Positions 22,501 to 34,830 are shown, counted from the stretch's first letter. The stretch: 64,000 nt of DNA from Branchiostoma floridae (GCF_000003815.2 NC_049985.1:1975762-2039761), one strand, 5' to 3'. Notes: generated from the sequence alone by a model not told the origin. Numbers and translations are program-made.

Positions 22501-25088
22501 CTGTTGTTGTTGTTACTATCGTTGTTGTTATTGTTGTTATAGTCTGTGTAACACAAACTCTGCTGGTCTGTAACTGGCCCCTCCCGTTAGGAGGCCAGTC
22601 AGATGTTGGGCGGGCTGCTATAAGTGAGATTTAATCAGGCAATTGTTGTAGTAACCATTGACCATGTTGTCCTCTTCAGTTTCTTTGCTGACCAGCAGAC
22701 GGAGTTGGCCAGACAAGTGCTGCAGCATTCCCATCATCCTCAGTACGGGTGAGTTATCGTCAGGGGATAGTCTGGGGAGGGTTCTTGATCAGGGGGTTTT
22801 GGGGAGGTGGATTTAGTAGTCTGCATTCAGGGGCTCTGGATTAGGGAGTAGTATACGTAGTAGAAGTAGTTCACAAGCAACTCTGTGCAGCTGATCCATG
22901 CTGGTTAGGCTGCACACTTTGATGTCTTTCTTAAAAACTCTCCTTCTAAGATTTCCTTGGTCTATCATGACCTCTGTTGTCTGGTTGGTTGGTTGGTTGG
23001 TTGGTTGGTTGGGAAAGAGAACTACTTCTCTGTAAGTTTCTATAGGACAAGTTGTACAATATAATAAGTCAATCTGGACAGCCAACCAGAAGTCACATTA
23101 AAACAGTCCTGCCATAGTTGTGACTCCCTGCTAACTTCCATTGTTGTTGTTTTTCTACCAATCAACAAATTTGGCTTGATCAATCACTCCACCTAAGCAA
23201 CCATTTTCTTCATTCCCATGATCAGTGGTTGAGACCAGGTTTGGCTGTATTCACAACTGTCATGTAGTACAGTACATTCAAGGTTTACTTGATGCCTCCT
23301 CCTGATCTCACACTTTTGTTCTGTTTTTCTGCTCTGCTCCATTTTGTACCAGTAGGTAAGTCAGCTTTTTGTGTAATTGTTAGTGGATGTTAGGCCACAC
23401 CAATTTGATATGTTGGTTCTTGGATTAAGAAAATCAGGAAAACCATTAATGAAAACAAAGCTTGAGAACCAGTATCATTGAACATTTGTATTTTGGTTGA
23501 CACTTGTTTGTTGTTGTTTTGCAGTTACTCCTTTGCGATTGTCGGTATAAACATCACGAGCCTGACCTACTCACTCCTGGTGAGAGGGAAACTTCGGACA
23601 CACTTCTACAACTTCCCCAGTCCGCCCAAACTCAGCCACTTCCACCTGCTCTACTGTGAGTACTGATAACATAACCACACTTCTACAACTTCCCCAGCCC
23701 CCCCAAACTCAACCACTTCCACCTGCTGTACTGTAAGTACTGACAGATAACATAACCACACTTCTACAACTTCCCCAGCCCTCCCAAACTCAACCACTTC
23801 CACCTGCTGTACTGTAAGTACTGACAGATAACATAACCACACTTCTACAANNNNNNNNNNNNNNNNNNNNNNNNNNNNNNNNNNNNNNNNNNNNNNNNNN
23901 NNNNNNNNNNNNNNNNNNNNNNNNNNNNNNNNNNNNNNNNNNNNNNNNNNAAAACCCGGAGGGAAACAGGCCGGGTATTCACCGTGACACGTCCCATCAT
24001 GTGAAAAAAAATGGAGATTCTGCTGGAAATTGTGGTTGTATTCTTTCCGACACAATCGCAAATGTTTCACTTTGCTCAGCGCAATCCGTGAACGTAGCCA
24101 CAATTCTACAACTTCCCCAGCCCCCCCAAACTCAACCACTTCCACCTGCTGTACTGTAAGTACTACTGTACTTTTGCACTGTGCTTCTTACCATAAAGAT
24201 ATAGTGCATAGCTGTCACCAGGACTTGTCCCTCTGTCCTGGGACAGAAATTTGCTTGTTGGGACAGACAAAAATTTCACCCCATCTGTCCCAAAAGTCTT
24301 CGGTAGATATAATTGATGAAATCGTGTTTTCATTAGCATAAAATAAAATATTTAACTAGGAAAATCAAGAACATTAGCTCCCAAAAAATGAGAGGGATGG
24401 AAAAAATTGAACCTGGAGAGAGGCTTGATACAGTGTTGACATGAATACGACAATTTTTTTCACTGAAACCCAGCAGTATTTTGTTAATGTTTATGGTGAT
24501 TGTCCTCTAGGGTAATAAGTTAAGGATTGGATGGTATACGATTTTCCCCTTGAATTATCTGCAGAAAAAGATTAAATTGAAAACTAATCACAAAAATAAT
24601 GCAGGATGACAATGTGCCAAGCCATTCACTTCAAGAGTAAAATGTAAATTATTCCTAATGCTTTCTTTCACACAGATACATACAGTTCTTCTTCATCTAA
24701 TCCTTATATATTTCTTGAAACCTAAGAAAGGTTGTCTTCCTTAACCCCATAACTGTTGTGTTCCTTGCCAGGCCACATACTGGTTGAGTTCGGCAAGTTC
24801 TTAAAATGTGACATGGAAACCTTTAACCCCATAAATGTTGTGTTCCTTCCCAGGCCATATTTCATGAAACTTAAGAAAAGTTGTCCCCCTTTGCCCCCAT
24901 AACTGTTGTGTTCCTTCCCAGGCCACCTCCTGGTTGAGTTTGACAAGTTCTGGCTGGCGGAGAAGCCGCGTGACGTGATGGAGTTCACCAGGATACGCAA
25001 CAAGTTCGAGAAGAAGCTGCTCTCTCTGCTGAGGGATGACTCAACTGTGCTCCGGGGTAGCTTTGTGGAGAAGGGAGAACAATCGTAG
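19587..25088 (+). CDS. ELMOD2: ELMO domain-containing protein (ELMOD1/2-like Arl GTPase-activating protein), 9 exons
   Basis: Exons 19587-19728, 19978-20006, 20658-20758, 21140-21269, 21661-21769, 22233-22257, 22680-22748, 23525-23655 and 24922-25088 join in frame to a 300-residue protein, close to the usual ELMOD length (about 290-330). The family signature lies at residues 153-171: W-x3-GFQGDDPRTDFRGMG, with Arg168 at the position predicted to act as the GAP arginine in the family. The N terminus (RPMIKWLLRKILGTCELQRI) and the end (FDKFWLAEKP) match ELMOD1/2 in order. ELMODs accelerate GTP hydrolysis on Arf-like GTPases such as Arl2. Intron 4 uses a GC donor (CAG|GCAAGC, 21270-21271), required by the frame. 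Exon 8's donor, exon 9's acceptor and the stop region are each partly duplicated nearby, and intron 8 holds a 100-N assembly gap. ELMOD1 and ELMOD2 cannot be told apart with certainty. Confidence 0.95.
20829..21060 (+). mobile_element. tRNA-derived SINE, family 1, copy 2 (ELMOD intron 3)
   Basis: A-box-like tggtcgagtgggtagagtg and B-box-like ggttcattcctcgac are followed by the same body blocks as the copy at 8652-8895 (ctctgcttagcac, gtagttaaacacaca, gtgtggcccagggct). It ends about 80 bp before exon 4. Confidence 0.75.
21824..21990 (-). mobile_element. 3' tail of a non-LTR retrotransposon (ELMOD intron 5)
   Basis: Read on the minus strand, ccaaataaagctctcat is followed by a short TCTCA-type simple repeat, the layout of CR1/L2-like 3' tails. 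Only the tail is present. Confidence 0.45.
22983..23010. repeat. GGTT microsatellite (ELMOD intron 7)
   Basis: About seven tandem GGTT units. Confidence 0.9.
23599..24170 (+). repeat. Tandem copies of the ELMOD exon 8 donor edge, interrupted by an assembly gap
   Basis: The last 50 or so bases of exon 8 plus the start of intron 8 (from ttctac at 23604) recur at 23681, 23762, 23843 (cut by the gap) and 24104. Periods are 77, 81 and 81 bp. Each complete copy keeps the 17 codons from FYNFP to HLLY and a donor (TACT|GTAAGT) closer to consensus than the real one (TACT|GTGAGT). None has an acceptor, so they are decoy donors rather than exons. Confidence 0.9.
23851..23950. other. Assembly gap, 100 N
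   Basis: It falls exactly inside the exon 8 tandem array, so the array was probably too repetitive to assemble. The true copy number is unknown. Confidence 0.99.
24727..24921 (+). repeat. Decoy copies of the ELMOD exon 9 acceptor
   Basis: The segment ccataactgttgtgttcctt(c/g)ccag|gcca occurs three times, with AG at 24770-24771, 24852-24853 and 24920-24921. Only the last is followed by a full open exon. The first carries a mutated piece of exon 9 (gccacatactggttgagttc) which soon meets a stop. Spacings are 82 and 68 bp. Confidence 0.9.
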
Positions 25089-25241
25089 TGACTCCACTGT
25101 GCTTCAATCGTGGTGACTCCACTGTGCTCCGGGGGAGCTTTGTGGAGAAGGGAGAACAATCGTAGTGACTCCACTGTGCTTCAATCGTGGTGACTCCACT
25201 GTGCTCCGAGGGAGCTTTGTGGAGAAGGGAGAACAATCGTA
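25089..25241 (+). repeat. Two 77-bp copies of the ELMOD stop-codon region
   Basis: The end of exon 9 with its TAG (ctttgtggagaagggagaac followed by aatcgtag) is repeated twice downstream at a 77-bp period. The array therefore begins inside the coding region and extends into the 3' UTR. Confidence 0.9.
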
Positions 25242-25619
25242 GTGAAGACAAGTGTGGTAGAAACACAAAGAATTGGACTCAACTAAATCTAAAATACATC
25301 TCCAGTCTTTGTCACTATTTAATTTTTTTTAGTGTAAAGGGAAGCATTTCCTTAATGGAGAACAGTGATTTTCTCTGTAACGTCTCCCCTATCCTAGCTG
25401 TACTTATGTCAACTCCTGTGTCAGCGTTCTGCTCTGTCAAAACTCCCTTCTCCCTTCTTACGACCTCCAGTTGACCTTGAAGACATTTGAAGACCAGCCA
25501 CAAGAGTTGGAGCTGAGTTTCTGTCATGTAGTCATGTTTGCAGCATACAATAAGGGCAGTCGAGGATCATGGACCAAGAAAGTTGTGGGCATACTGAAAA
25601 AATTGGGGCAGAAAAGTAG

Positions 25620-25625
25620 AATAAA
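25620..25625 (+). terminator. Candidate poly(A) signal of ELMOD
   Basis: AATAAA about 530 bp after the stop codon, on the coding strand. No transcript evidence. Confidence 0.35.
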
Positions 25626-25699
25626 TTTTATCAATAGTCTTTCTTCTAAAATTGTAGAAGAAACCTGCCTTTAAGTTTAAGGGAAGCATCTCCACATTG

Positions 25700-27471
25700 G
25701 AGAGCAATTACGTCTAGAATTATGCTTTTATTAAATAGATGTATATGATTTGGCACATATTTATCATGTAAATGTGATGTTTTAGATGAAAATGTGGCCT
25801 ATTGACATACAACTTTGTTATATGAGATGTCAGCGTAATATTTGTATTGTTACCTACAGGATGTGGCTCACACACTAAGTCATTATAAGTTTTGATTCTA
25901 AAGAAGGTGACAGTGGTCGTCGAAAATTAGATCCGTGTATACATACCTTTCTGTTGGAAGAAAGTTTATAGCATTGTACTAAGTCATTGTAAGTTGTTTG
26001 GTTTTCTGTTACCAAAGTCCTCTTGTGTTGTGTTGATCAGGATAAGGAAGAAAAGTATCTTTGTCCTGTGCAGTGCCTAGGCCTGATTGTACGTACAGAA
26101 TTATCGACAAGAATCCAAAGGCCGAATTGTTGCCCAAATTAAATATTTATAACTAGATTACATGGCACCTGTGTGAGTCAGACTGTTAATGGAACCACAG
26201 ATCATGTTTCTGTACAAGTATTCTTCCCACAACTGAATAGACATTGTCAAAACAACAGGTCTCTGAGACTTCTTTATTCCTACATCTTGTAGAGCACATT
26301 GTTGGTGGCATAGCATCCTTACCCCCCACCCCCAGCAGTCCTAACTCTATTAGCTTGTTGCTTTGTGTATGACTATACAGTATCTGCAGACAGCTAACGA
26401 CGTTTAAGAGACTTCACACATCTTATCGCAATCTTGTTTGCGGAAGTCTGCTTCGTAATCTTATTTAGTGCTGCCAAGTTGAAAAGTGTCATTGTATTAT
26501 TGTTTCGTAGTAAATTAGAAATATATGAAACATTCTTGTTACTTGTGTTATGTTGTTACCATAGAAATACAGAAGTGCTGCATGTCATTGCCATAGCAAC
26601 ACACTATGCGATGGTTGATTGACAGTTCATTTTGCTGGCTCTAATGTTATTTTGTGTTCTCCTTTGACAGGACACATTATACGAGCTGTTACAACAGTCC
26701 AGATAAGCACTGCTCACATTGTATTGTGGTATGACATTGGCTTATGTTGAAGATATACTTCCCTTTACTTCCCTTTGTATCATGGTTCATATAAAAAAAA
26801 ATCTCCATATTTTTACATTTTTTTTAGCAATTGATGGCATATATTTGCTCATTTTGCAGCTTTTTTTGTACAATTTACAGTTTGGTCATAAAAGCTCTGT
26901 TTTGCAACGGACGGAAATTGATGTGCATACGGATGTCATCCACAAGGTAGAAACATAGGGCAGCAATAGCAACTAGCATCTGAATGCATTTATTCCCAAC
27001 TTGACAAGCCAAAGTACAGACTTTTCCCTCTCCTCTGTGTGCCATAGCACGTCAAAAGGTTCGTCTCCAAGTAGACGTACCAAATAGGGACAAATAAGTT
27101 GCTATGAGATTTCAGTCAGTCTTTTTCAGTCTATCCAGTTGGCTGGCTCCTACTAGGTTTGTATTCCTAACTTGGCCACAAAGTCCCACTATTGCTATTC
27201 AGCAAGGTGGAAGTCTCAGTCTGGTAGAGACTATCAAGAAGTAAAAAAAAAACACTTCTGGATCTCATGGTTCGGAGTTCAAACCCCAGTCTTTAGGAGT
27301 TCTAAAGCCCAATTTGTATCTACTGGTTACAGGTAGAAGTTATAGTCCTTAAAACAAGAGGAGCCATTGCCATGTGCTTAATTAGAGTAGCACTGTGGAC
27401 ATATTGAATATGGAGAAGAGCTGATGAGTAGGCCCTGGTGTGTGACAGAAACGTTACCAGGTCGTTTAGTG
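25700..27471. other. Intergenic stretch with degraded elements
   Basis: No gene seen. About 26770-26955 resembles foldback family M (cggatgtcatccac end; tgctcattttgcagc / gtacaatttaca inner blocks). About 27110-27237 is a family F remnant ending tctggtagagactatc. Confidence 0.4.
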
Positions 27472-27613
27472 TACTCTCCAAGCAGAGGTTAGGCTCCGGC
27501 TGTTTTTGAATTTTTTATGCGTTTTCATCGGGCTTTCTATTTTGTACTGTTTTCCGAAAAGAGCCGATGAAAACGCCTAAAACAGCCGGATTCTAACCTC
27601 TGCTTGGAAAGTA
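27472..27613. mobile_element. Foldback MITE, family B, copy 1
   Basis: The ends are TACTCTCCAAGCAGAGGTTA and an inverse with one or two mismatches. Inner inverted blocks are ggctccggctgttttt and gcgttttcatcgg / ccgatgaaaacgc. The centre reads ctttctattttgtac as in the other copies. Confidence 0.9.
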
Positions 27614-28603
27614 GTATAGTGTTGTTCGTCCGTCGACGATGGCCAAAGACGTCAGTTCGTCGAGTATGTTGCCCCTTTCACGTATTTAGGACCTTCCCAC
27701 GACTTTCGCTCCCCACCACTCCCCAACTAAGGTCGGCGCTGGGTTGGGAGTAGTCTGAATTGCACCCTAAAGTGTGCTCCCCTGATCGCATCCAAGCAGA
27801 ATATGACTTTCCTCAACTTTGATTTCCCAAGACTAGTAGGCAACCTCGACGACCAATTCAAACCACAAACGACATTGCTCACGACTAAGTCCCAACAACG
27901 GAGAGGGTCGGGAGGCCATGGTCGGCTGTGTGTGACGGGCATAACCCTTGATAACAGCTTGACTGTACGGTAACAGATGAAATATAAAAGCACACAGAAC
28001 CCTCGTGACTGTACCATGGCTATTGACACAACCCCTAGCGATGTACGACTACTTGATGTAACTCACAGCCGTCCACACACTAAACTATGATTGATATAAA
28101 ACGCAGCCCAGTCAATTGGTCAACACGTCTGTAAATAAACTTGGAAGGAGTGAAAGAATCGCCCATGTGATATATTACCCTTAACCACCTGTGAACAATG
28201 AGTCGTAATCGTTCTACGTGCGCTACCGATCTGCAGGTGTTGTATTGTGTGTTTGCGCACTTCTCTCTCCTGCTTGTTCAAGTGTTTGAGTTTTTGTATC
28301 CGCAGTTTTGATACCAATCAGGGGATAGGTTCGGATCGGGGAGGTATTTGTTGGCTCGCAGTGAAACTTGGCAACCGTGTATGCCTTGGATATGTCGCCT
28401 GGTGCAAAACATTAAACACGAGGTAAGGCCATTTTATTACGTATCGGGGATCGGTGAGGATTATACAAGGTAAGTTTTGATTTACACAAGTCGTTGACTG
28501 GGCAAGATTTAGTGAAATATTGTCCCATAACTCTGTGTTGTGTTAGGTTACATGTAGTGATTTAAACGTTGTAAAACATTCTCTCGGACATTGAAGGCTA
28601 GTA

Positions 28604-28701
28604 AATCTCCAAGCAGATGTAAGAAGGCAAATTCGTAACGTTTCGAAACGGGAAGCCTGAAAAACGTTACGAGTCTGCATCTCCACATCTGCTTGGAGAT
28701 T
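28604..28701. mobile_element. Foldback MITE, family C, short variant
   Basis: The ends are AATCTCCAAGCAGATGT and its inverse, with inner inverted cgtaacgttt / aaacgtta. The inside differs from the other family C copies, so only the ends are shared. Confidence 0.8.
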
Positions 28702-30040
28702 AGAAAGCCTGGAAAATTCCAGTCGTAATTTCGACGGACGTAATTTCGACGGACGTATTTTCGACGGAGGAAGGGTAATAATCTGTTCTTAGAAATTGTA
28801 GAAAATTGTTATTCAGAATCGAAGAAAGGCTAGATGCTATCCTTTGGTCTTCTACTCATGTGCTGTAGAAAACGGTACGTGCCCAAAAGTTTACATACAA
28901 AAGAGACACATACAGGAAGAGGAACGCATGCTGGAAGGCCGTTGTCCTATATAGTTAGGCTACCGTCCAGGTCCCGTACAGGTCGGATTGGACCTTGGGT
29001 CGTACAAAGTCTTTCCTTTTTAATTCGTCGAATACCGTTTGGGCTCGTTTCACAGTCGATCCGTCAATTCCTCGAAATTTGGTCAAATAGTTTGTTTAAT
29101 TTGTTGGTTGGTTGTTTCGTTGTTGCCTGGTGGGGTATTTGTTTGGCTAGATAGTTTACTGTAATTCCTGATTTTTTCACTGTACTGTTATGTTCACGGT
29201 TTTCACGGTGACGACTGTAACGTGAACTTATCATTACCGATAAGAACTAATTCACAGACATTTTTCATGCGCACTTGCCTCGACAGCAAACATTTAGTTC
29301 CGAGAACAATTTAAATTTTCTCTGACCGTCAAAGTTTGCTACCGTGAAGATTAAGTGAATTACAGTATTTGATTGTAGCTGTATACAACACACAACATTC
29401 AGGTCACTTGAATCTGCCTGTCGGTTGATGGGCTTAAGGTTTCCCTCAACATTTCCACTACACACATCCCATTCTCACCTTCCGTCTCTACCACAACCCT
29501 TCCCTCTGACGGAATACTTTGATGTCCGCATCCTCCGCACAGGTAGTGTTTATTATGGTTAGAGACTTAACCTCCCGCGCTCGCCCATTCATTCTGGCCG
29601 GTGTAACTCCATACGGGGGGACCACAGAGGTTCAGTACAATAGGCAGGGATTGTATGTCGGGTCGTAGGTCGGCCCTTTCATACGCGGTAACACAAGGTG
29701 CAGTTTACGTTCAGACGGAGTAACGGAAGGCCGGGCGGACATGAAACATCAACATCGCGGCCATAGAAACCGGCGATACCGCTTTCAGGACATCGGCTTG
29801 GGGGAAACACGAACGATTAGAGGCTCTGATGGGGTATTTGGATGACCACGATCCTCTTGGACTAAATGTACACATCAAAGATCACAATTTCCCCCACGAG
29901 TGAATAGTAAGCTCTTATCATCTTTAGCAAATGAAATAATTCCGTAGAATATTTGGTTGATATTTCTTTGTTTCTTTCTCTCTTTAATACTCTTTCATAT
30001 TGATCCAGAGTTCGTGATAACCCCATGTACCCTCCGGGAG
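28702..30040. other. Intergenic stretch
   Basis: No gene seen. Its parts are a short direct triplicate of gtaatttcgacgga-type units at 28730-28765 and a diverged relative of family D at about 29163-29368 (ends gtaattc / gaattacagta, inverted gttcacggt / accgtga). The 29500-29900 part is CG-richer and could be promoter sequence. Confidence 0.3.
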
Positions 30041-30171
30041 ATGGGAAAGTCGAATTGCGCCTGCCCGGAAGCCGGGTTGCCTACTGAAGGGCACATCATG
30101 ACCACAGACCGTCCGCTCTTACCACACCTGCCAACCCGTGCGGACTACACCTGGTCTGCCGCGTCACACAG
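30041..30171 (+). CDS. Very tentative first exon (44 residues) before a consensus donor
   Basis: An ATG at 30041 opens 43 codons ending at CACAG|GTGAGC. A second donor (GCCAG|GTAAGA) follows at 30265. The peptide (MGKSNCACPEAGLPTEGH...) matches nothing I know. It could instead be a non-coding 5' exon of the coiled-coil gene downstream, whose UTR may start at the acceptor near 34255. Confidence is low. Confidence 0.18.
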
Positions 30172-31066
30172 GTGAGCCGGACACACCTGGCTGTCCTCCC
30201 AACGCCTCGTCGCACCTGGAGCCACCTGGTTCGTGTCCACCTGCGACAGGGACCGTTGTTGCCAGGTAAGAGACAAGAACAACACTGAGTCACTATCCTC
30301 CTGTGGTCCCTGAGTTCATCTTGTCCTAAGCCAAGTACATGTGCATAGTTGGTTACCTGGGCTATTCACGAACGACTTCGTACTGTCGTCTTCTTACAGC
30401 TTTGCGTAGAAAACACATTGTTGAAGCTTTGGCGTACTAGGAGATCATCTATGAGTCCATAGGGTCAAAAACAACAACGTTATAATAGACACCGCAACCA
30501 TTGTCTCTTTCGTCGCTGTCCATTGTGTAAGTTCAAGTATGGTCATGTTATTCAAGTTGTTCGGGTTTGTGGTCATATACGCCGTACGATCTTGGAATAG
30601 TCGTGGATATGTAGTACAAAATTCAGTTGTCTTGTTGCGTTCTGTATTTGAAAATTCTGCGAAAACATACTTGTACGACGACTGGTTGTTTTTACCAAGC
30701 GGACATTTCAACGACCGTCTGTCACTTTTCCTTCGATCAGTACTGAAAGAACTTTGTTATCTGGTAATTTAGTACGTTTTTGGATTCAAGCCTTTTTACT
30801 AGAACTGATCGACGAATGGTAAAATCAAGGGAGATTTTGTCCTTGATAGCGTTTCTTCACAAAACCATTCTCTTGCCACTGCCACGCGTCATATTGGTCG
30901 TAACGTTACGACAAGTCTACGTCAGCGAGTGGACGACGTTCTTAGACCAATTTTACATGGATACCTCCCGTACAAATACTATACAACGAATGTAACTCCG
31001 TGAATGTTTCTATCAGATTACTAAGTCAATTGATAGCCTACCTAGATTGTCGATGTAGAACTAGTC

Positions 31067-31258
31067 TACTCTCCAAGCAGAGATTAGGCTCCGGCTGTTT
31101 TTTAACGTTTTTTTAGTCGCTTTTATCGGGCTTTCTATTTTGCCATTTTTCTTGTTAGGTTTTGACACAGCAAGATAAAATAATAAAAAATAGAAAGCCC
31201 GATAAAACGAGTAAAAAGCGTTAAAAACAGCCGAAGCCTAACCTCTGCTTGGAGAGTA
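31067..31258. mobile_element. Foldback MITE, family B, copy 2
   Basis: Long, well-matched arms (tactctccaagcagag ... ggctttctattttg and inverse) around a centre of about 40 nt. The sequence actagtc occurs close to both ends and may be a remnant of the target duplication. Confidence 0.92.
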
Positions 31259-34255
31259 AGACTAGTCAGTATTGCCCAGAGGTAGGTGGCAGACGGTCAC
31301 CGACACGTTCGCTAGGTAAAAACACTTGATTTTATGTACGAAAATTACTTTGTGTACAAAAATAATCGTTTTCCAAAGAGTGTGACCGCTTGGAAGTTAA
31401 GCCAGTTACTGGAAGTTTGTGTATCTTGCGCGTAAACTGTAAACACCTCCATTTTCCACTCAATTAAACTCGGTGTGAAGATACCCATCGGTGAACATAC
31501 GTGTAAATATGTTCTAAGCTTTCTAAGTGGTTGCCTCCGGGCTATAGCTAGTTTACGTACACTCCCATACTCACTATTGGTCGATAAAACGGTAAAGACC
31601 CGGTCACATAACTCGACCGTGGTTTATCAGCAACTAAGAGCATTCTTAAGTCCCTGTGTTAATCGTTAGAAAATAGTAGAAATTGACCAAATACACAGAA
31701 AACATGTCAGAGGTGTTAGCTCGCAGTTTTCGAGCTACTATTCAGCCAGCTAACTCCTATTGCATGTCATCTGTTCGTTTGTCCAATTTCTACCATTTTT
31801 CCAGCGGCCTGTGGAGCCTGGCAGAGGCTAGGTATTCGCAAAATAGCCGCGTGCATGTATCCTACAAAATTCAACTGTCCTGTGATACGGAAAAAGACTA
31901 TCTTAGACCATTATCGGCGGTTGTTTCTGTCACAGACTGCTTAAAAATTCTCCGACATAAAAACAAAACAAAAACAAATATGACCACACAGAGACTATCA
32001 AAGCGAACCATGATGGTACCCAGGACACTCTCCAATGGTCATCTCTACATAATTTTGTAGAAAGACTGTGATACCGTCCATGACCACACCGTACGCATGT
32101 GTCCGGAGCAGGTTTGGGTGTGCGACTTTCCCACGCCCAGATCTGCAGTGATTACCTGCGCGATCAGCTAACAACAATCCAATTATCCAGCGCTTGGATA
32201 CAAACATTGCTATAGACCTAAAGCCCCGCTACGAGCTTGTATCTTGAGGTGTTTTTTTTTGCCATTTCAACATAAAGGAATGTTTGTTCAAGACGCTGTC
32301 ACATACTCCGTACGATTTTTTGTGTCGTAGGACTTTCAACACAGCTATGAAGCTACTAAACATTGACAAGGATCTATAACCCTTCCCGTTACAAGACAGT
32401 GGATTTTTTGTCCAATACACCCAAGATCGTCCCATTTATTTCCTTAATTTGTCGTCGTAGTCCCCCCCCCCCCCCCGTAGGATTTTCAAGCTGTCAAAGG
32501 ACCAACCACCGACAAGGGTCTAATATACTTTTACCGTAACAGTATACATGTAGCTGAAGCTTCTACGACTATTTCAAGAATGTCTTCAGTTTGGGAACGT
32601 ACAATCGTCGAAAGTGGCGGTAACCTTAAGAGAGGGATGTTTGAATATTTCTCTGGTTGTTAATGATGCGCTTATTATCGTTCCGTGGCTGCTCAATGTT
32701 ACTACTCCATGTAAAACACACCTGCTTTCCAACCGTTTAACATTCCCATATGACTAAACGGTCGGTTCCGTCTGTTGAACGTTATTTGTGAATTACGGAT
32801 CCGTGGCGCAAAGGGTCAGCTGGTAGGAATAGGTTCTTTCTTCAACGCTGAAGAACGTATCAACGGTTACATCAACTAGCCTGTCGCCGTAACCTACAAG
32901 CAGATGTTGGGTGGAAAATATCTTAACCGTTCGGTGTTCTGATTCCAAGGGAGAATAATGATAGGTAGGTGGGAAGGTACCCCGATTTTACGCATCGCCT
33001 CTTGACTTCTTGCAGCGCTTCTTGGGGCCTCGGAAATTCCGTCTCCCGGCATTAAAAACCCTAGCCCATGTTGAAAATTGCAAACCAGCACCACCTCAAG
33101 TCAGAAAGGGTTAGAATTTGCTGTGAGAAAACCAACTGTTCACAAGAAAGTCCTTTTCCGTACAGATGAATTTTTCGAGACGCGTGCACGACTGTCTTTC
33201 CACTAAGAATGCTCTCAGTTTGCGATCGCACGACGTGTGTTACGTGGCCCCTAAAGAGTATACATTGTGCAGTACATAAGATGATGATTACGGCAGTCAG
33301 TTGACATCGACAGTCAATCTGAAAACTGTCTTGTTCTGTCAGAATTTGTGCTGGCATAGGGCATGGATACTTGGTGTGACACTTTGATAGATGTGGTAGG
33401 TCTACCTGTACGTCTGCACCTGGCGCTGCTCACCTGTGCGTGTGTGTGACATCAGGTGAGACTCAAGCAGTCGGAACTGTCGGGTTTTGTTTCTACTCAC
33501 CGACCGAGACGGGATGGAAGCACGGCCTAACCCTCGCGCTAGACTAAGATACTCCAGGTTTTGTGTTCTACCATCAACACGACGGATAGTCTTACAAATC
33601 TGCCCTCTCTGCCCACCGCCACACTCGTGTCGACCCTGTACAAGACCCCAAACTGAGGGACAGACCCTAGCCCCCCTCTGTACGTATCAAGCTACAAAAA
33701 CAAGCTACAAGCTACAAAAGCATATTCTAAATCACACCCAAAAAGGCTGCACTTGTCAGAGGAACTTTTTGTACGTCATCGTCGACCATAAATACATAAA
33801 CATAAGCAGACTCTGTCAATGCGCTTATGTTTCTCTTATAGCGCCAGTGTTGGCTATCCGGTTCCTACCTAAACACAACGCAAAAGAAAAGCGAGATCAC
33901 TGACTAAACAGTCACCCTTTCTTGTACAGTACAGACCTGGTACACAAAATGTATCCTTCTGAAACTACATGTGACTCTAACGGGGCACGTGGCACTGTCT
34001 TTGTTTGGTAACTCACTCATAGCGAAATAAAACGGAATATTCTATGTAGGATAGATAACTATACATGTAGTCTATCAAACAGAAATGACTCTCTCTCTGA
34101 CTCTGACCCAACCAAAATATACGTATACTTGATACCATAAACATATCCCTGAATGGCGCCAATGTTTACAGGTTGTATCCCTTTCCTGATAGCTTTCATA
34201 TGTAAAATGTAATATGTAAGAAAGGTCGACCTCAAACTCCTTTTTGTGTTTTCAG
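31259..34255. other. Intergenic stretch, no gene recognised
   Basis: No coding, RNA or large repeat feature that I can support. There is a poly-C run at 32461-32476. About 31690-31770 weakly resembles family F. A 138-codon open frame at 33487-33903 has no recognisable content. Confidence 0.3.
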
Positions 34256-34527
34256 GGACGTCGTGTTGTAAAGGAGGGCTGAAACTCGAAGAAAACTGCT
34301 GCGAAATTTTGAGTTAAGAAAAGAAGGGACTGGACTTGGACGTAATGTGACTACATTTCCTCACGTGGACTGCTTTGCTGCTATTCGTACCGCTTGCCAC
34401 AAAGGACATACCGAAGTCTAAAGTTCGTGCTCTGTTGACGAGGGACTATTCCAGTAGCAGAGCTTTGTTCCGTGTCTCGTGCAATCCAGTAGTGTCGGAA
34501 CCAGAGTGAGAACTGCGTAATACCAGG

Positions 34528-34645
34528 AGCGTGCGTATTCGAGTGATTAGTGGCCCTGACTCTAAACCAAGAAGTCGTGGGTTCGAATCCTGGCTCACCT
34601 GACACGCCACTGGAAAAGTTTGCAGTCCTCAGTAGGACGGAAAAT
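34528..34645 (+). mobile_element. tRNA-derived SINE, family 2, copy 2
   Basis: A-box-like gagtgattagtggcc and B box gggttcgaatcctgg give a tRNA-like head, but the T stem and acceptor stem do not pair well, so it is not a functional tRNA. The following cactggaaaagtttgcagtcc matches the copy at 19238-19335. It lies in the presumed 5' UTR of the coiled-coil gene. Confidence 0.5.
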
Positions 34646-34830
34646 TACGCTGTGGTCCACTGGTCTTCGTGCTGGTCGAAAAGAGCAAATGGATTTTCCC
34701 TGACAATGAACCTGTAAATACCTCACAGAGCGTCTGTCTCAGACTTTGTCACGACCAGTGGAAGACTAGCTCGCCTGTTCATTGAGCTAGACTAGTTCGG
34801 GGTAGATCACGTTTTCTCACAGCCGACACC

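Noticed and set aside
23651-24145. 164-codon minus-strand frame crossing the gap
   Set aside because: Made of the antisense of the exon 8 tandem copies and of the N run.
24722-25266. Minus-strand frames of 150 and 93 codons
   Set aside because: Antisense of ELMOD exon 9 and its duplicated edges.
34528-34612. Possible tRNA gene with GGTTCGAATCC box
   Set aside because: The T stem and acceptor stem do not pair, and the downstream block is shared with 19238-19335, so a SINE is a better reading.
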